Shown here: in pieces, positions 27,255-36,670 of the stretch
Layout: every line of letters begins with the position of its first letter
Numbering within the stretch: position 1 is the first letter of the stretch
Assembly: GCA_937925475.1 (NCBI GenBank)
Contig: CALEWH010000022.1
Location: forward strand, 96,346-160,345
DNA length: 64,000 bases
Direction of reading: 5' to 3'
Source: an uncultured Clostridia bacterium
GTDB lineage: Bacteria > Bacillota > Clostridia > Christensenellales > UBA1242
Position numbers and translations under genes: made by a program
Notes under the pieces: generated by a model
The model's database searches: none
What the model was told of the DNA's origin: nothing
The model's input: only the letters and a program-made list of their open reading frames with translations

Positions 27255-28372
27255 GCCTTCACCTTCTTTTGCCTAGTTTTTGGATAGACTGATTTTTGTT
27301 TGTTTTTGAAAATTGTAGATGCAATCCAGTACAACGACGGAACAAGCACTTGTATAATTACAGACGATATGAAAAAGTAAGGTGATATGATTATTTTAAC
27401 ACCTTGTGCTAGCGAAAAGTACAATCCATACATACAAGCGATAATGATAGCAATTATTATTGCATTGTATATATTTTCGTGCTTTACTGTGAAAATGTTT
27501 TTTAACATACATTTTGAGCAAAGCAACATAAGTAAGATTTGAAGTATAAGAGTCACTGTCCACACGATTATATTTAGCCATTCGAGTCTTCCGTCATCAA
27601 GCGGAACTTGCGACTGCAATGGCAAGTCACTAACAGCAAGCGATTGCATGACTGACACGTCTCCAAATATGCCCACAAAAACAGTATGGAAAAATATAAC
27701 GACCAAATCTGCAATAATTATGTACTTATAAATTTTGCGTGCAGACTTGTTTTCGTACTTTATGTTTCCCGCAAACAAAACAAGTATCAAATAGTCACCA
27801 AATCCAAAGTTTGTAGTTATTGTTGCATTTGCGACTGGCGCAAACCCATTTTGCAAAAATGGTAGGAAATTGTCAATTTCTACCTTAGTTATTGACATAA
27901 AGATAGATGTTATTGTCCCAAGCACTATAATTACCCAACAAAGTTCGATCGAACGCGAATATGATTTTACGCCCTTATTTAGCACAAACCAAGCAAGTGT
28001 AAGAATAGGAATAATAAAATAATACCAGTCGAGTTGGTCGTACAAAAGCACAAAAAAGAAGTTGTGACATTCTTTCATTGCAAGAACTGCTTTTGCTATA
28101 AAATACAAAAATAGTAGTAGAAAAATAAATCTACTAAATATCTTTCCAAACACTGATTCCATTATGTCTTTAATAGTTTTGTCAGGGTTTTTCTTCATTG
28201 CCGAAATCATAACAATAGTAAAAAACATCTCTATCATAAAAGACAATACAACGCTTAAATATGCATTGTTTTGAGCATATCTAGCGACAAGTGCTGGATA
28301 TATCAACAATTTTAATGACAATATAGAAACAAACATACATATGCCAACTTGGCGTTCGGTCGCTTTATACAT
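27251..28372 (-). CDS. gerB: Spore germination protein GerB (GerAB/ArcD/ProY permease type)
   Basis: The 373-residue protein is hydrophobic throughout, with about ten membrane segments, beginning with ERQVGICMFVSILSLKLLIYP, which is typical of the GerAB/endospore-germination permease family (APC superfamily). It is the integral membrane subunit that senses the germinant with GerA and GerC. The conserved VMQSLAVSDLP-like block (residues ~240-255) and the FGFGDYL block are present. The C-terminus is short and basic (KTRQKKVKA). Start and stop overlap gerA and gerC by one and four bases. The germinant cannot be read from sequence. Confidence 0.92.
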   Translation of the reverse strand: MYKATERQVGICMFVSILSLKLLIYPALVARYAQNNAYLSVVLSFMIEMFFTIVMISAMKKNPDKTIKDIMESVFGKIFSRFIFLLLFLYFIAKAVLAMKECHNFFFVLLYDQLDWYYFIIPILTLAWFVLNKGVKSYSRSIELCWVIIVLGTITSIFMSITKVEIDNFLPFLQNGFAPVANATITTNFGFGDYLILVLFAGNIKYENKSARKIYKYIIIADLVVIFFHTVFVGIFGDVSVMQSLAVSDLPLQSQVPLDDGRLEWLNIIVWTVTLILQILLMLLCSKCMLKNIFTVKHENIYNAIIIAIIIACMYGLYFSLAQGVKIIISPYFFISSVIIQVLVPSLYWIASTIFKNKQKSVYPKTRQKKVKA

Positions 28373-29811
28373 TATTTTTGTCTCCTTTTGTTTTTATTGT
28401 GCAAACTCACTGGTCGATATTTCATATGCACGATGCTCTTTTTGAAAAAACCATCTTTTAAATCGGGTGAAACTCGTGGTGTAAATGGAGCAAAATATGG
28501 CACACCATAATTATCAAAATTATTAAGGAAAAAGTACAGATAAAGCGTAAACAATATCATTCCATAAAAACCTAACACCCCACCAGCAAGTGTATACATA
28601 ATTCGCAATATGCTAAGCACACCAATTTGCTCAGGGATTGTATATAGCGTAATTCCGCTTAGTGCCACAATCATAACAGCTGGTGGTGAAATAAGCCCCG
28701 CCTTGACCGCAGTATCGCCCAAAATCAACGCTCCCACTATCGACATAGCCATTCCTAAGTACTTTGGCATACGAAGACTGGCTTCATAAAGTATCTCAAA
28801 GAGCACGAGGACAAACAAAATTTCGGCAAAAGGCGACAAAGGGATGCCTTGTGTCGAATTAACAACAGTAATCAAAAATGTCAGTGGAATAACCTTATAA
28901 TGATATAGTTGGACAGAAATATATAGTCCCGGAAGCATAAGTGTAGTGAAAATACTAAAAAGTCTTAACCACCTTAAAAGAGTGGCTCTAAGACTCGAAT
29001 TATAATAATCTTCACTTTTTTGTATGTCTTCAAACAACATATATGGAAGTGTAAGCACCATTGGTGAGCCGTCCACTATTACACAAAGTCTTCCTTCAAG
29101 CATTTTCCCGCATACAATATCAGGTTTTTCAGCATTTCCTATTTGCTTAAAAAACGATGCTGGATGTTCTTCCAAATAGGCCGAAACATAATACGAGTCA
29201 AGCACACCGTCAATATCTATGCGTTTTATGCGATCTTTGACCTTTTTAACCATGCTCAAATCACATACATCATCAAGATACATAATAACCACATTTGTTT
29301 TTGTATATCTCCCGACCACAATTTTTTCAGATTTTAAGTGTGGAGTCGAAAGTATTTTATTTATAAGAGAAATATTTGTTTTATAGTTTTCTACAAAACC
29401 TTCACGCGGTCCTTGCAAAACCGAACTAGTAGGTGGCTCTTCCACACTTCTTTCTGGAAAACTATCAGTAGATACAATCAAAAACTCTTTACTATTTGGA
29501 AAAAGTAAAAGGCACTTGCCTTGCACCAATTCGTCAATACCTTTATCCAAATCCCACTCAGCCGATATCTCCCCCACGCACAAAACTTTTTCATTAATTA
29601 TCTCAGGAGATATTGTTTCACCTTTATACTCATTGAGTGGCTTTACTATACTGTCAGCGATATATTTTGAATCACTCGATCCTTGAATATAATACAAATA
29701 GATTTGAGCTTTGCCTTTTTTAATAATACGCTCAACAAATCCACCAACATTTTCAAATTTGTTTTTTATGTATTTTATATTAAGTTTTATATCCTTATTT
29801 AAACTTTTCAT
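28372..29811 (-). CDS. gerA: Spore germination protein GerA
   Basis: The 479-residue protein is a GerAA-family subunit: a soluble N-terminal half (KIYLYYIQGSSD-like strand, then DRIKRIDIDGVLDSYYVSAYLEE), the EGRLCVIVDGSP block, and a membrane half with SPFAEILFVLVLFEILYEASLRMPK and VGALILGDTAVKAGLISPPAV. GerA forms a large channel-like assembly in the spore inner membrane that opens in response to nutrients. The start is chosen at ATG 29811 because it matches family length; a TTG at 29841 is an alternative and neither has a clear ribosome site. The gene heads the gerA-gerB-gerC operon just after a terminator. I could not see a convincing sigma-G promoter. Confidence 0.92.
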   Translation of the reverse strand: MKSLNKDIKLNIKYIKNKFENVGGFVERIIKKGKAQIYLYYIQGSSDSKYIADSIVKPLNEYKGETISPEIINEKVLCVGEISAEWDLDKGIDELVQGKCLLLFPNSKEFLIVSTDSFPERSVEEPPTSSVLQGPREGFVENYKTNISLINKILSTPHLKSEKIVVGRYTKTNVVIMYLDDVCDLSMVKKVKDRIKRIDIDGVLDSYYVSAYLEEHPASFFKQIGNAEKPDIVCGKMLEGRLCVIVDGSPMVLTLPYMLFEDIQKSEDYYNSSLRATLLRWLRLFSIFTTLMLPGLYISVQLYHYKVIPLTFLITVVNSTQGIPLSPFAEILFVLVLFEILYEASLRMPKYLGMAMSIVGALILGDTAVKAGLISPPAVMIVALSGITLYTIPEQIGVLSILRIMYTLAGGVLGFYGMILFTLYLYFFLNNFDNYGVPYFAPFTPRVSPDLKDGFFKKSIVHMKYRPVSLHNKNKRRQK

Positions 29812-29872
29812 ACTGCACCATTTTTTGTTTATTTTGTGCAATATTATTTACATAATACTTTGTGTGATAAAT

Positions 29873-29905
29873 AAAAAAACAGAAAAGTTGAAATAGACTT
29901 TTCTG
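29873..29905 (-). terminator. Terminator after the transglutaminase-like lipoprotein gene
   Basis: A CAGAAAAGT/ACTTTTCTG stem with an eight-base loop is followed on the minus strand by seven T bases, separating the gene at 29962-32655 from gerA. Confidence 0.85.
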
Positions 29906-29961
29906 TCAAAAAACCATATGTTTGTGTCAATATTGTATTTTTAGTTGTCAAAAAATTATTT

Positions 29962-32655
29962 TTATATTGTCTCGTAAATTATCTCAATTTTGTATTTATG
30001 AAAATTGTATGTGCTTTCTTCAAATGTTTTTGTAGTCTCATTGTATACATAACTACTATCTTCGCCCTTACTATCCAACTCCAAAGATACAGCAAATTTA
30101 TTTTCTTCTAGAGACTTATTAAGGTCGTTTTCAAAGTACGACTTTATACTAAGGATTATTTCTTCTTCGGTTGCTGTTGACAAATCCAAATTTAATACAT
30201 CGGTCAAGAAATCATCTTGAATAGTGATCATGCTATTAAAGTTGGATTTGTAGTTTTTAATATATTCGATAAATCTATTATATCTATTAGTGCCGTCATC
30301 TATATTTGAAGAAGTAGTTTGAAGTATATTTGTATTGCACGACAAGTATAACACAAATCCCTTTTTCAATCTACCTAAGCTATTGTATTTATAACCCACA
30401 TTTACTATATATTGTGCCAACACTTTCTCATATTTACACTCATAGTCATTTCCATCATAAGTGACTTTTGTTGTCGAGCCATCTTCATTGATAAGTGACC
30501 AGTTATCGCTTAAAGAATTTATCATGCCCATATTTGTAATGCCCATAAAAGTATTGTCACCACGAGCAGTTTGAAGCATATTTACTATACTTCCAAAGTT
30601 TTGATTATTAAACCAATCATAGTCAATCAAAACTTCATACATTCCAAAGTCGTTTTTGTACAAATAATCAAGAGTATTTGAAAGATCTTCAATACTATCT
30701 ATTACTCTCGAATAACCAACACCATTCTTGACAAAGACTGCGCTAGTATAGTAGCCGTACATATTGTCGGCTGGAATAACGCTATCGCTTATCTTTACGC
30801 GATTTGGAAATGGTGTATGACTACTCGATATGTAGTCGTCATTTACTAAGAAATATCTGTGACAGTTGTATTCGTCCTTTTCTGTAAGTTTTGGTGTACG
30901 ATAATAAGTCGAACCATTTTTTACCACATCATACTTTACATTATCGTCTTCATCTTTTACAGTGTCATATTGTTTGAGTTCGGTCCAAGTAAGGTCGACA
31001 ACATACCACTTGCCCAGCAATCTAACTTTGTTCCACGCATGGCCACCACCACTTGCTGTGCCCATAATACGCAAGCAATCTATGCCTTCCATATTGCATA
31101 GAAGCGAATATGCTTTGCTTAGCCCATCGCAGACCACTGCGTGATTTTCGTCCAAGAACATTCCTTCAAGATAATAACAACTATTTTCAGTAGACGCATT
31201 ATTGTAGTAAGCATCATAGTCATAACATCCTGTATTGGCTATCCAATCAAATATACTAAGTGCTTTTTCATAGTCGTCCATTCCGTCTTTTATAATCTCA
31301 CGCAAAACATTTTTTGCCGATTGATATATTAGATAAGCACGACTTGTCTTGTTTTCAAATAAAGGTGTAACATTATTTTCAACAGCCCAGTAAAGTTGTT
31401 CGCTAGTAGAACAAGTTGTTGTAAGCACACACTTGTCAGATGCAAAATCATCATAATTTACAGGTCTGTCAGGATAAACTGTAGTTTCATAATAAGGTTT
31501 TTCTAGCAGATATTGACTGATAGTAGGTTTACTATTTCCATAATACTTACCATCAATTTTATCCAGATTTGGCTCTACATCTTGAAAACTCTCTTTTAAA
31601 ATAAATGTTGTAGGTATTCCTTCACCGCTATTTTTAATTTGCAGATAAGGTACTACAAAATTAAATGTTTCGTAGTAAGACCACAAGTCATACGATGTTT
31701 CAATGCCCATTATGTACTTTTGATGAACATATGCTGTGCCTGTTTTGTAAGCAAAGGTTTGCATACTAAAATAATCGGTTTTGTGGTTTTGGTAAAATGA
31801 ATACGAAACCATAAATTCAAGCTGGGTTATGCGATTTATATACGCATAATAATATAGGTTTTGAAGTTCCTCATAATCTTCGATGTAAAAGTCATACACT
31901 CCGCCGTCAAACACATAAATATTTGAGTATTCACCATAATTTAGCGGATTATAATAAAACACATCACTTACATACAGACTATCATCGCCGTCATAAACGC
32001 TCGAAATTGTGATTGCTAGTATCTCATTGCCTTTTAGGTATTCTGTGACATTAAAGAATGGTTTTGTGACATAAAAGGCGCGTATTTTGTCAGAATTGTC
32101 TGTGCTGTCGGTGTAGTTGTTGCAAAATATCTGAACAACATATTTTGTCGCTTCTACGCCGTCTTTTTGTGTCGCTATCCACCACACATCAAGGCTTGTA
32201 GTGTTGTATTCGACATTTTTAGGCGCATAGTTCGACTCTCTAACCAAACTTATTTGGCTTGTATCGTAGCCACCGCTTGGATTGTTTCCGACATATATGA
32301 TGACCACATTGCTAAAACGGCTGTCTTTGTATTTTTCACCACCAAGGCTCTTCACTTTGATAGAATACATTCCGTCATTAACAACATCATTTGAGTAGTC
32401 ATATGTGTACACTGTTTTGCCCGTTTCGTCGATTGTTTCGACTACCACATTATTGACATACACTTCGTATGCGGTCGCCTTCTCATTGCCATACCATTGG
32501 ATTGTTTTGGTTTCTCTATTGTCTATAAGTTCGGGTGCACGAAGAGCTAGTGTGCCACCAAAAGTACAAGCAGAAAGCAACATTGCTCCCGCCAGTATCA
32601 TTATTAGCGCTCTCAAACCGCTCTTTTTAAACTGTTTAAAAATGTTGTTTTTCAA
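29962..32655 (-). CDS. Lipoprotein with transglutaminase-like domain
   Basis: The 897-residue protein starts with a lipoprotein signal peptide (KQFKKSGLRALIMILAG, lipobox LLSAC, Cys30), so it should be anchored on the outer face of the membrane. Residues ~35-125 and ~140-250 look like two FN3-like strand-rich domains. A transglutaminase/protease-like core follows, with Cys509 (AVVCDGLSKAY), His539 (GGGHAWNKV) and Asp554 (VVDLTW) in the standard order. The ~300-residue C-terminal part is not recognised. Proteins of this fold crosslink, cleave or remodel surface proteins. The start is a TTG with GAGGG six bases upstream. It follows the TasA-like/cdd run, which suggests a role at the surface. 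Confidence 0.85.
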   Translation of the reverse strand: MKNNIFKQFKKSGLRALIMILAGAMLLSACTFGGTLALRAPELIDNRETKTIQWYGNEKATAYEVYVNNVVVETIDETGKTVYTYDYSNDVVNDGMYSIKVKSLGGEKYKDSRFSNVVIIYVGNNPSGGYDTSQISLVRESNYAPKNVEYNTTSLDVWWIATQKDGVEATKYVVQIFCNNYTDSTDNSDKIRAFYVTKPFFNVTEYLKGNEILAITISSVYDGDDSLYVSDVFYYNPLNYGEYSNIYVFDGGVYDFYIEDYEELQNLYYYAYINRITQLEFMVSYSFYQNHKTDYFSMQTFAYKTGTAYVHQKYIMGIETSYDLWSYYETFNFVVPYLQIKNSGEGIPTTFILKESFQDVEPNLDKIDGKYYGNSKPTISQYLLEKPYYETTVYPDRPVNYDDFASDKCVLTTTCSTSEQLYWAVENNVTPLFENKTSRAYLIYQSAKNVLREIIKDGMDDYEKALSIFDWIANTGCYDYDAYYNNASTENSCYYLEGMFLDENHAVVCDGLSKAYSLLCNMEGIDCLRIMGTASGGGHAWNKVRLLGKWYVVDLTWTELKQYDTVKDEDDNVKYDVVKNGSTYYRTPKLTEKDEYNCHRYFLVNDDYISSSHTPFPNRVKISDSVIPADNMYGYYTSAVFVKNGVGYSRVIDSIEDLSNTLDYLYKNDFGMYEVLIDYDWFNNQNFGSIVNMLQTARGDNTFMGITNMGMINSLSDNWSLINEDGSTTKVTYDGNDYECKYEKVLAQYIVNVGYKYNSLGRLKKGFVLYLSCNTNILQTTSSNIDDGTNRYNRFIEYIKNYKSNFNSMITIQDDFLTDVLNLDLSTATEEEIILSIKSYFENDLNKSLEENKFAVSLELDSKGEDSSYVYNETTKTFEESTYNFHKYKIEIIYETI

Positions 32656-32696
32656 ACCCGACCCTCACTCAATATTATATAGTCAAAAAAACTAAA

Positions 32697-33101
32697 TTAG
32701 TCGCATTTTACATGATGCATTTTGTACGAAAAAGGCAAAAGTTCGGCAATAGTATGTATCTCAGTGCCATTTTCGCCTTTTACTATCACTCTTATGTTTG
32801 GCGCATATTTACTTAAAAATTGACGACATTGACCACAAGGTGATAATATTTGACACTTGTCATCAAATAGACCTACTGAAACTATAGCTTCAAAGTCCTT
32901 TTCGCCAGCAGTAAGTGCTGTGCCAATTGCATTTTGCTCAGCACAGACACAGTTCATGCCGTCCATATACATATTTACACCAAAATATTTTTTGCCCGAA
33001 CAAGCCAAAACACAACAACCAACTGTGTGTCTATCATTGTCACCACGCTCCAAAATTAGTTTAGTCGCAAGTCCGATCAACTCTTCATATCTTGTTTCCA
33101 T
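32697..33101 (-). CDS. cdd: Cytidine deaminase
   Basis: The 134-residue protein has the zinc sites of the cytidine deaminase fold: CVCAEQNAIG (Cys ligand and proton-shuttling Glu) and SPCGQCRQFL (two Cys ligands). The start TVGCCVLACSGKKYFGVN strand and the end ELLPFSY match the homotetrameric Cdd group. It deaminates cytidine and deoxycytidine in pyrimidine salvage. The ATG at 33101 is chosen because GAGGTG precedes it by four bases; that GAGGTG is also the last codons of the upstream gene, whose TAA is one base before this start. The pairing with a surface-protein cluster is unexplained. Confidence 0.92.
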   Translation of the reverse strand: METRYEELIGLATKLILERGDNDRHTVGCCVLACSGKKYFGVNMYMDGMNCVCAEQNAIGTALTAGEKDFEAIVSVGLFDDKCQILSPCGQCRQFLSKYAPNIRVIVKGENGTEIHTIAELLPFSYKMHHVKCD

Positions 33102-33102
33102 A

Positions 33103-33948
33103 TTACACCTCAATCGCTTGACCATTGTTGTTGACGCCGTTTTTCATATTATCAGACCAGCGTTTTGGCGCGCTCTCCCAAGCACCGCCCGAAACACCAA
33201 TGATTTCTTTGTTTGCTTCGACCGCTTCGATTGTGATTATAATTTGACCACTCTTTCCACCAAATTCGTTTGGAATATTTTCAAAGTCAAATGTCAATGT
33301 ATTGAATAGTTCGACAGATGCATTGTAGTTAAGTTTGCCATAATAGTAATAGTAATTGTCCCATACATAATCGGCTGATTCTTCGTCTTTGTTGTAGATA
33401 TGCCACATACTCGAAACAGGATTTGGAATAACCATATTGTTGTATTCGACACCATCTACCACTAACACAACTTTAAATCTTATATAAATAGGAGTTTGGT
33501 CTTCGGCAGTAGTGCTGTCACCACCAAAGTTGTTTGCATTACGAGCCTTACATACAACATCATATTTGTCGCCCGGGCTAATACGATTGTCGGGCTTGTA
33601 AATGTCACCCACAACACCTTCTATCTCTTGCGGAACATCCATAGAAATACGAATTGTGCTACCAGCATCTATTTCGGCTTTGTTTTGCAAGAAGTACCAC
33701 ACAGCAAAGCCTGCAAGTCCGATAAGAAGCAAAATAAGTATTATAATTATCCATTTCGAACCTTTCTTTTTCTTATTAGGATTTTTATTTAATTGTTGGC
33801 CAAGTCGTCTTAATTGTTCGTCACGACTCTCATTGGAGACAGGTCCTTGCGCGCCTGAATTTTGCGAGGAAAAACCACCACTTTGAGTGGATTGACTTTG
33901 ATTATTTTGTTGTTGGTTGTAGGGATTGTTTGGATTATAATCAGCCAT
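33103..33948 (-). CDS. TasA/CalY-like membrane-anchored protein (cluster member 4)
   Basis: The 281-residue protein has a Gln/Asn/Ser-rich N-terminal tail (~1-60), a KKKKG charge cluster, one membrane segment (~68-88) and an extracellular part of about 190 residues. That part has a Pro-Gly-Asp step (ISPGDKYDVVCKARN) followed by a PIYIRFKVVLV strand. This pattern resembles the PGD...N-T-G...YVRVKV core of TasA/CalY (camelysin) proteins. The polar cytoplasmic tail is unusual for the family. GGAGG precedes the ATG. It is the fourth of four similar proteins in one direction and is coupled to cdd downstream. Family placement is by motif only. Confidence 0.6.
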   Translation of the reverse strand: MADYNPNNPYNQQQNNQSQSTQSGGFSSQNSGAQGPVSNESRDEQLRRLGQQLNKNPNKKKKGSKWIIIILILLLIGLAGFAVWYFLQNKAEIDAGSTIRISMDVPQEIEGVVGDIYKPDNRISPGDKYDVVCKARNANNFGGDSTTAEDQTPIYIRFKVVLVVDGVEYNNMVIPNPVSSMWHIYNKDEESADYVWDNYYYYYGKLNYNASVELFNTLTFDFENIPNEFGGKSGQIIITIEAVEANKEIIGVSGGAWESAPKRWSDNMKNGVNNNGQAIEV

Positions 33949-33967
33949 TTTTCCTCCTTTTTATGAC

Positions 33968-34645
33968 CTAGTCTTCTGCCCAAACACTGTTTGTAGGGTT
34001 GATAAGTGGGTCATCGATATTTTCTATTTGTATAGCATCGACAGTAAATAGCAAGTGAATTTGCTTTTCAGCAAAATCGTTCGTTATTTTCTTGCTAAGT
34101 TCGATTTCGCCTTCCATAAACTTGTACGATTGTCCCGGTTGGGCTTGCAAAGAAACACCATCTTGATATTTCAAAACCCACCATTTGCCTTCGTCCTTGC
34201 CAGACTTGCTAAAATTGACTTCTTCCCAAGTGTATGCTGGATTGTCAAGCACAGCACCCATATCAATAGTGATATACTTGCTACTGTTCCACACGATAGG
34301 GTCGCCAGTATTTCCGTCATAAATGTTGTCAAATTTCAAAACCAATTTTGCTCTTATATACGCTGGTGCAGTATTATTGATATCCGCCATTCTAAATCCA
34401 AGATTGACAGAAACTTTTGAGCCTGGAAGCAAGTCATTGCCGTCATTGACTTCGACCTCACCACGAGTTTGTTTGATCTCAGGGTCGAGCATAAGCACGA
34501 TAGGTCGCGAGAACACAACGCCTATGGTATGTGAAGTCGACTTGACATACCACGCAAAAGTAAACGAAACGATGAAAAGAAGAGCGACAATTATCGCTGA
34601 AACGATATAGAATATTGTAAATCTGCTCATTCCCTTTTGCTTCAT
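33968..34645 (-). CDS. TasA/CalY-like membrane-anchored protein (cluster member 3)
   Basis: The 225-residue protein has a short basic start, one hydrophobic segment (~8-30) ending in TFAWYVKST, and an extracellular domain. The aromatic F-x-W/Y after the segment, the LLPGSKVSVNLGFRMADI step and the PAYIRAKLVLKF strand follow the SipW-dependent TasA/CalY signal-peptide and fold pattern. TasA-type proteins form extracellular fibres that hold biofilms together. AAGGGA precedes the ATG. It sits between two related genes with gaps of about 20 bases. Whether the signal is cleaved is unknown, since no SipW-like peptidase is visible here. Confidence 0.65.
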   Translation of the reverse strand: MKQKGMSRFTIFYIVSAIIVALLFIVSFTFAWYVKSTSHTIGVVFSRPIVLMLDPEIKQTRGEVEVNDGNDLLPGSKVSVNLGFRMADINNTAPAYIRAKLVLKFDNIYDGNTGDPIVWNSSKYITIDMGAVLDNPAYTWEEVNFSKSGKDEGKWWVLKYQDGVSLQAQPGQSYKFMEGEIELSKKITNDFAEKQIHLLFTVDAIQIENIDDPLINPTNSVWAED

Positions 34646-34663
34646 ATTTTTCCCTTTTCCATT

Positions 34664-35281
34664 TTATTTGAAAGTGTCTTTTACACTGTTGTAGTAAGTA
34701 ATAAAAGCACTTGGTGTATAACTTGTTTTCCAGCCATTTGAAGTGTCTTCAAAAGCATAATATTGTGCTTGAAGTGCATACACTGTAAGTCGCACATTGA
34801 CAGACTTTCCAGCATCCGCATTGGTGAAAGTGTTTAGGGTCCTAAAACCTGTATTAAACACAACACTCTCAGCAGTACCTGATGTACCGTCTTTGGAATT
34901 TAACGCACCTAGATAATAATATTCGTTGTTGTTTACACCGCCTCTTGCCCACTTGTCAGCGTCATAAATTGGCACAAGTTTTTCGTCAAGCGACGACTCA
35001 ACTTTTACTCTCACGAAAATATATCGCGAGTTTCCTGTGTTTGTGATTGTGGTCTGATAATCAGCACCTTCATAAGTAGTGTTTGGCTCTACGATGCCGA
35101 GTTTTATAGGGCAAGTGGCATTGAAGTCAAGTGTCGCAATTACGATATTTCCGCTATTTCCCGACTTAACATCGCCGAAAAATGTGTGTGTTACTGAAAT
35201 AAAACAGCACACTATCGCTAGCACAACGGCACAAAACATAGTCATAAGAATCATAGACTTTTTGTTGACTTGTTGTTTCAT
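34664..35281 (-). CDS. TasA/CalY-like membrane-anchored protein (cluster member 2)
   Basis: The 205-residue protein shows the clearest TasA/CalY pattern of the four. A basic start and hydrophobic segment end in VTHTFFGDVKSGNSGN, close to the YFSDTETS-type cleavage region of SipW substrates. It is followed by IVIATLDF, then VEPNTTYEGADYQTTITNTGN and RYIFVRVKVES. The start is ATG 35281, with AAGGAGGG six bases upstream; a longer frame from 35305 lacks such a site. It is probably secreted or anchored and may assemble into fibres. The gap to the upstream gene is 31 bases, so the cluster should be one transcript. Confidence 0.7.
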   Translation of the reverse strand: MKQQVNKKSMILMTMFCAVVLAIVCCFISVTHTFFGDVKSGNSGNIVIATLDFNATCPIKLGIVEPNTTYEGADYQTTITNTGNSRYIFVRVKVESSLDEKLVPIYDADKWARGGVNNNEYYYLGALNSKDGTSGTAESVVFNTGFRTLNTFTNADAGKSVNVRLTVYALQAQYYAFEDTSNGWKTSYTPSAFITYYNSVKDTFK

Positions 35282-35312
35282 CTTACCCTCCTTAGATATT
35301 TTCAATTCATTT

Positions 35313-36416
35313 TTATTTTATACAAAACCAACTACTTGGAACACTTGTCCAAGGTCGATTTGCAGTATCACCTACTGTGTACGCATTGCCCGCATACAAA
35401 ACGCACTCAGCGCTAATTTGTATAATAACAGGTTTGTTGGCCATACTTGCCTTGGCAGTAATCGATGTGATCGGAGATATAATTCCGTCTTTTGCAAGAG
35501 CCTTGTTGTAATACAAATATCCTGCCCAAGCAGTGTCTAGCCTTTCGTGTGCAATAAAGTCACTGTTAAATGAAACATCAGCATCAGCACTTGTAAGTGT
35601 AGTTTCATTATCAAGTGTCTTAATCGAATAGTACAACCTTACAAGTTCGGGTGCAGTGCCTGTATTTTTTACTTTCAAGTTTGTGGCAGATGTCGCAGTA
35701 GAAACAGCACCTAATTGAAGTGTATAATTTCCCGCTTTTGCACTACTTTCTTCAGCTAAGAAAATGTTGTGAAATTTGCATTTTCCGATTACGCCTGAAC
35801 CACTACTATTTGTCCATCGAGCAGTGTATCCAAGAATCCTATAATTTGCAGTTGTGTTTTTAAGATTTGCCTCCGATGGGGTCTTAAACGATGCAGTGAC
35901 TATAAGGAAATTTCCTTTTGTTATGGCAGTATTTTTTCTGCCCATATCAACTGCCGAAAATCCTGAAACTCCCGAATACAACAAAAATCCTTTGTTTAGG
36001 TCATATGTATTTGTAGCGTCGCTTCTTATATCAGTCATTTCGATTGTGTATGAAATTGTGTATGTAGTGTCACCTTTTAAGTGGCTTGTCACCCACGCAT
36101 TATTAAACACAACAGTTGCCCAAGCCGAAAACTCAGCACTATTTGATTTTTCATCTTTTGTGACTGCTTGCGAATAATAGTCGCTAGTCAAAGATATATC
36201 ACTGACATTTAAAATATTTGTAGCAGCACTAATGTCTGTTGTGTTATTAAGCACGCCTATGCCCGCTTTTGCAACAGTGGCTGTGGTCGTATTTGAGTAT
36301 GATTGAGATTTGGACAACCATGTCGAAGTCGGCAAAATAAGTATGGTGCCTGCTAGCATCATAAATGTAAGACAAATTGACAATGTAATTATAAAAAATT
36401 TTGTTTTTCTTTCCAT
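35313..36416 (-). CDS. TasA/CalY-like membrane-anchored protein (cluster member 1)
   Basis: The 367-residue protein has one N-terminal hydrophobic segment (~6-28) ending near PTSTWLSKSQ. The extracellular region is Ser/Thr/Ala-rich, and a C-terminal half contains LKVKNTGTAPELVRLYYSI, an echo of the N-T-G...YVRV core in its three neighbours. It is the longest and most divergent of the four and leads the cluster. The start at 36416 is preferred because GGGA lies four bases upstream; the ATG at 36425 has no ribosome site. Function is unknown; a structural surface or fibre subunit is the best inference. Confidence 0.55.
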   Translation of the reverse strand: MERKTKFFIITLSICLTFMMLAGTILILPTSTWLSKSQSYSNTTTATVAKAGIGVLNNTTDISAATNILNVSDISLTSDYYSQAVTKDEKSNSAEFSAWATVVFNNAWVTSHLKGDTTYTISYTIEMTDIRSDATNTYDLNKGFLLYSGVSGFSAVDMGRKNTAITKGNFLIVTASFKTPSEANLKNTTANYRILGYTARWTNSSGSGVIGKCKFHNIFLAEESSAKAGNYTLQLGAVSTATSATNLKVKNTGTAPELVRLYYSIKTLDNETTLTSADADVSFNSDFIAHERLDTAWAGYLYYNKALAKDGIISPITSITAKASMANKPVIIQISAECVLYAGNAYTVGDTANRPWTSVPSSWFCIK

Positions 36417-36500
36417 TTTTCCCATAGTTACATACTAGATATTACAATTTTTTACTTTTTTTGTAAAGCAAATAAATATAGTTATATTATAAATAATATA

Positions 36501-36531
36501 ATATGTGCACGCGTCGTGTGCGCACACATAT
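36501..36531. promoter_or_regulatory. Candidate operator palindrome upstream of the TasA-like cluster
   Basis: Seven-base arms ATATGTG/CACATAT enclose 17 bases. Within the element is a perfect 12-base palindrome GTGTGCGCACAC (36516-36527). It is a GC-rich island in an otherwise very AT-rich 245-base gap, about 85 bases ahead of the first TasA-like gene. A possible promoter TTGTAA-17-TAATAT lies just upstream on the minus strand. Confidence 0.4.
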
Positions 36532-36631
36532 GAGCATTCCACTCATCTTCCACATATATTAAAACCTATTTTTTGGCTTTACAAGCGCGTTTTGTCAAAG
36601 TAAAATTGTTGTCAACTGTAGTATGTGCAAT

Positions 36632-36664
36632 AAAAAACAAAAAACACATTATCGCTAATGTGTT
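36632..36664 (-). terminator. Terminator after the DegV gene
   Basis: AACACATTA/TAATGTGTT stem with a TCGC loop (plus-strand sense), followed on the minus strand by a T-rich tract. It ends the MFS-DegV transcript. Confidence 0.85.
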
Positions 36665-36670
36665 TTTATT

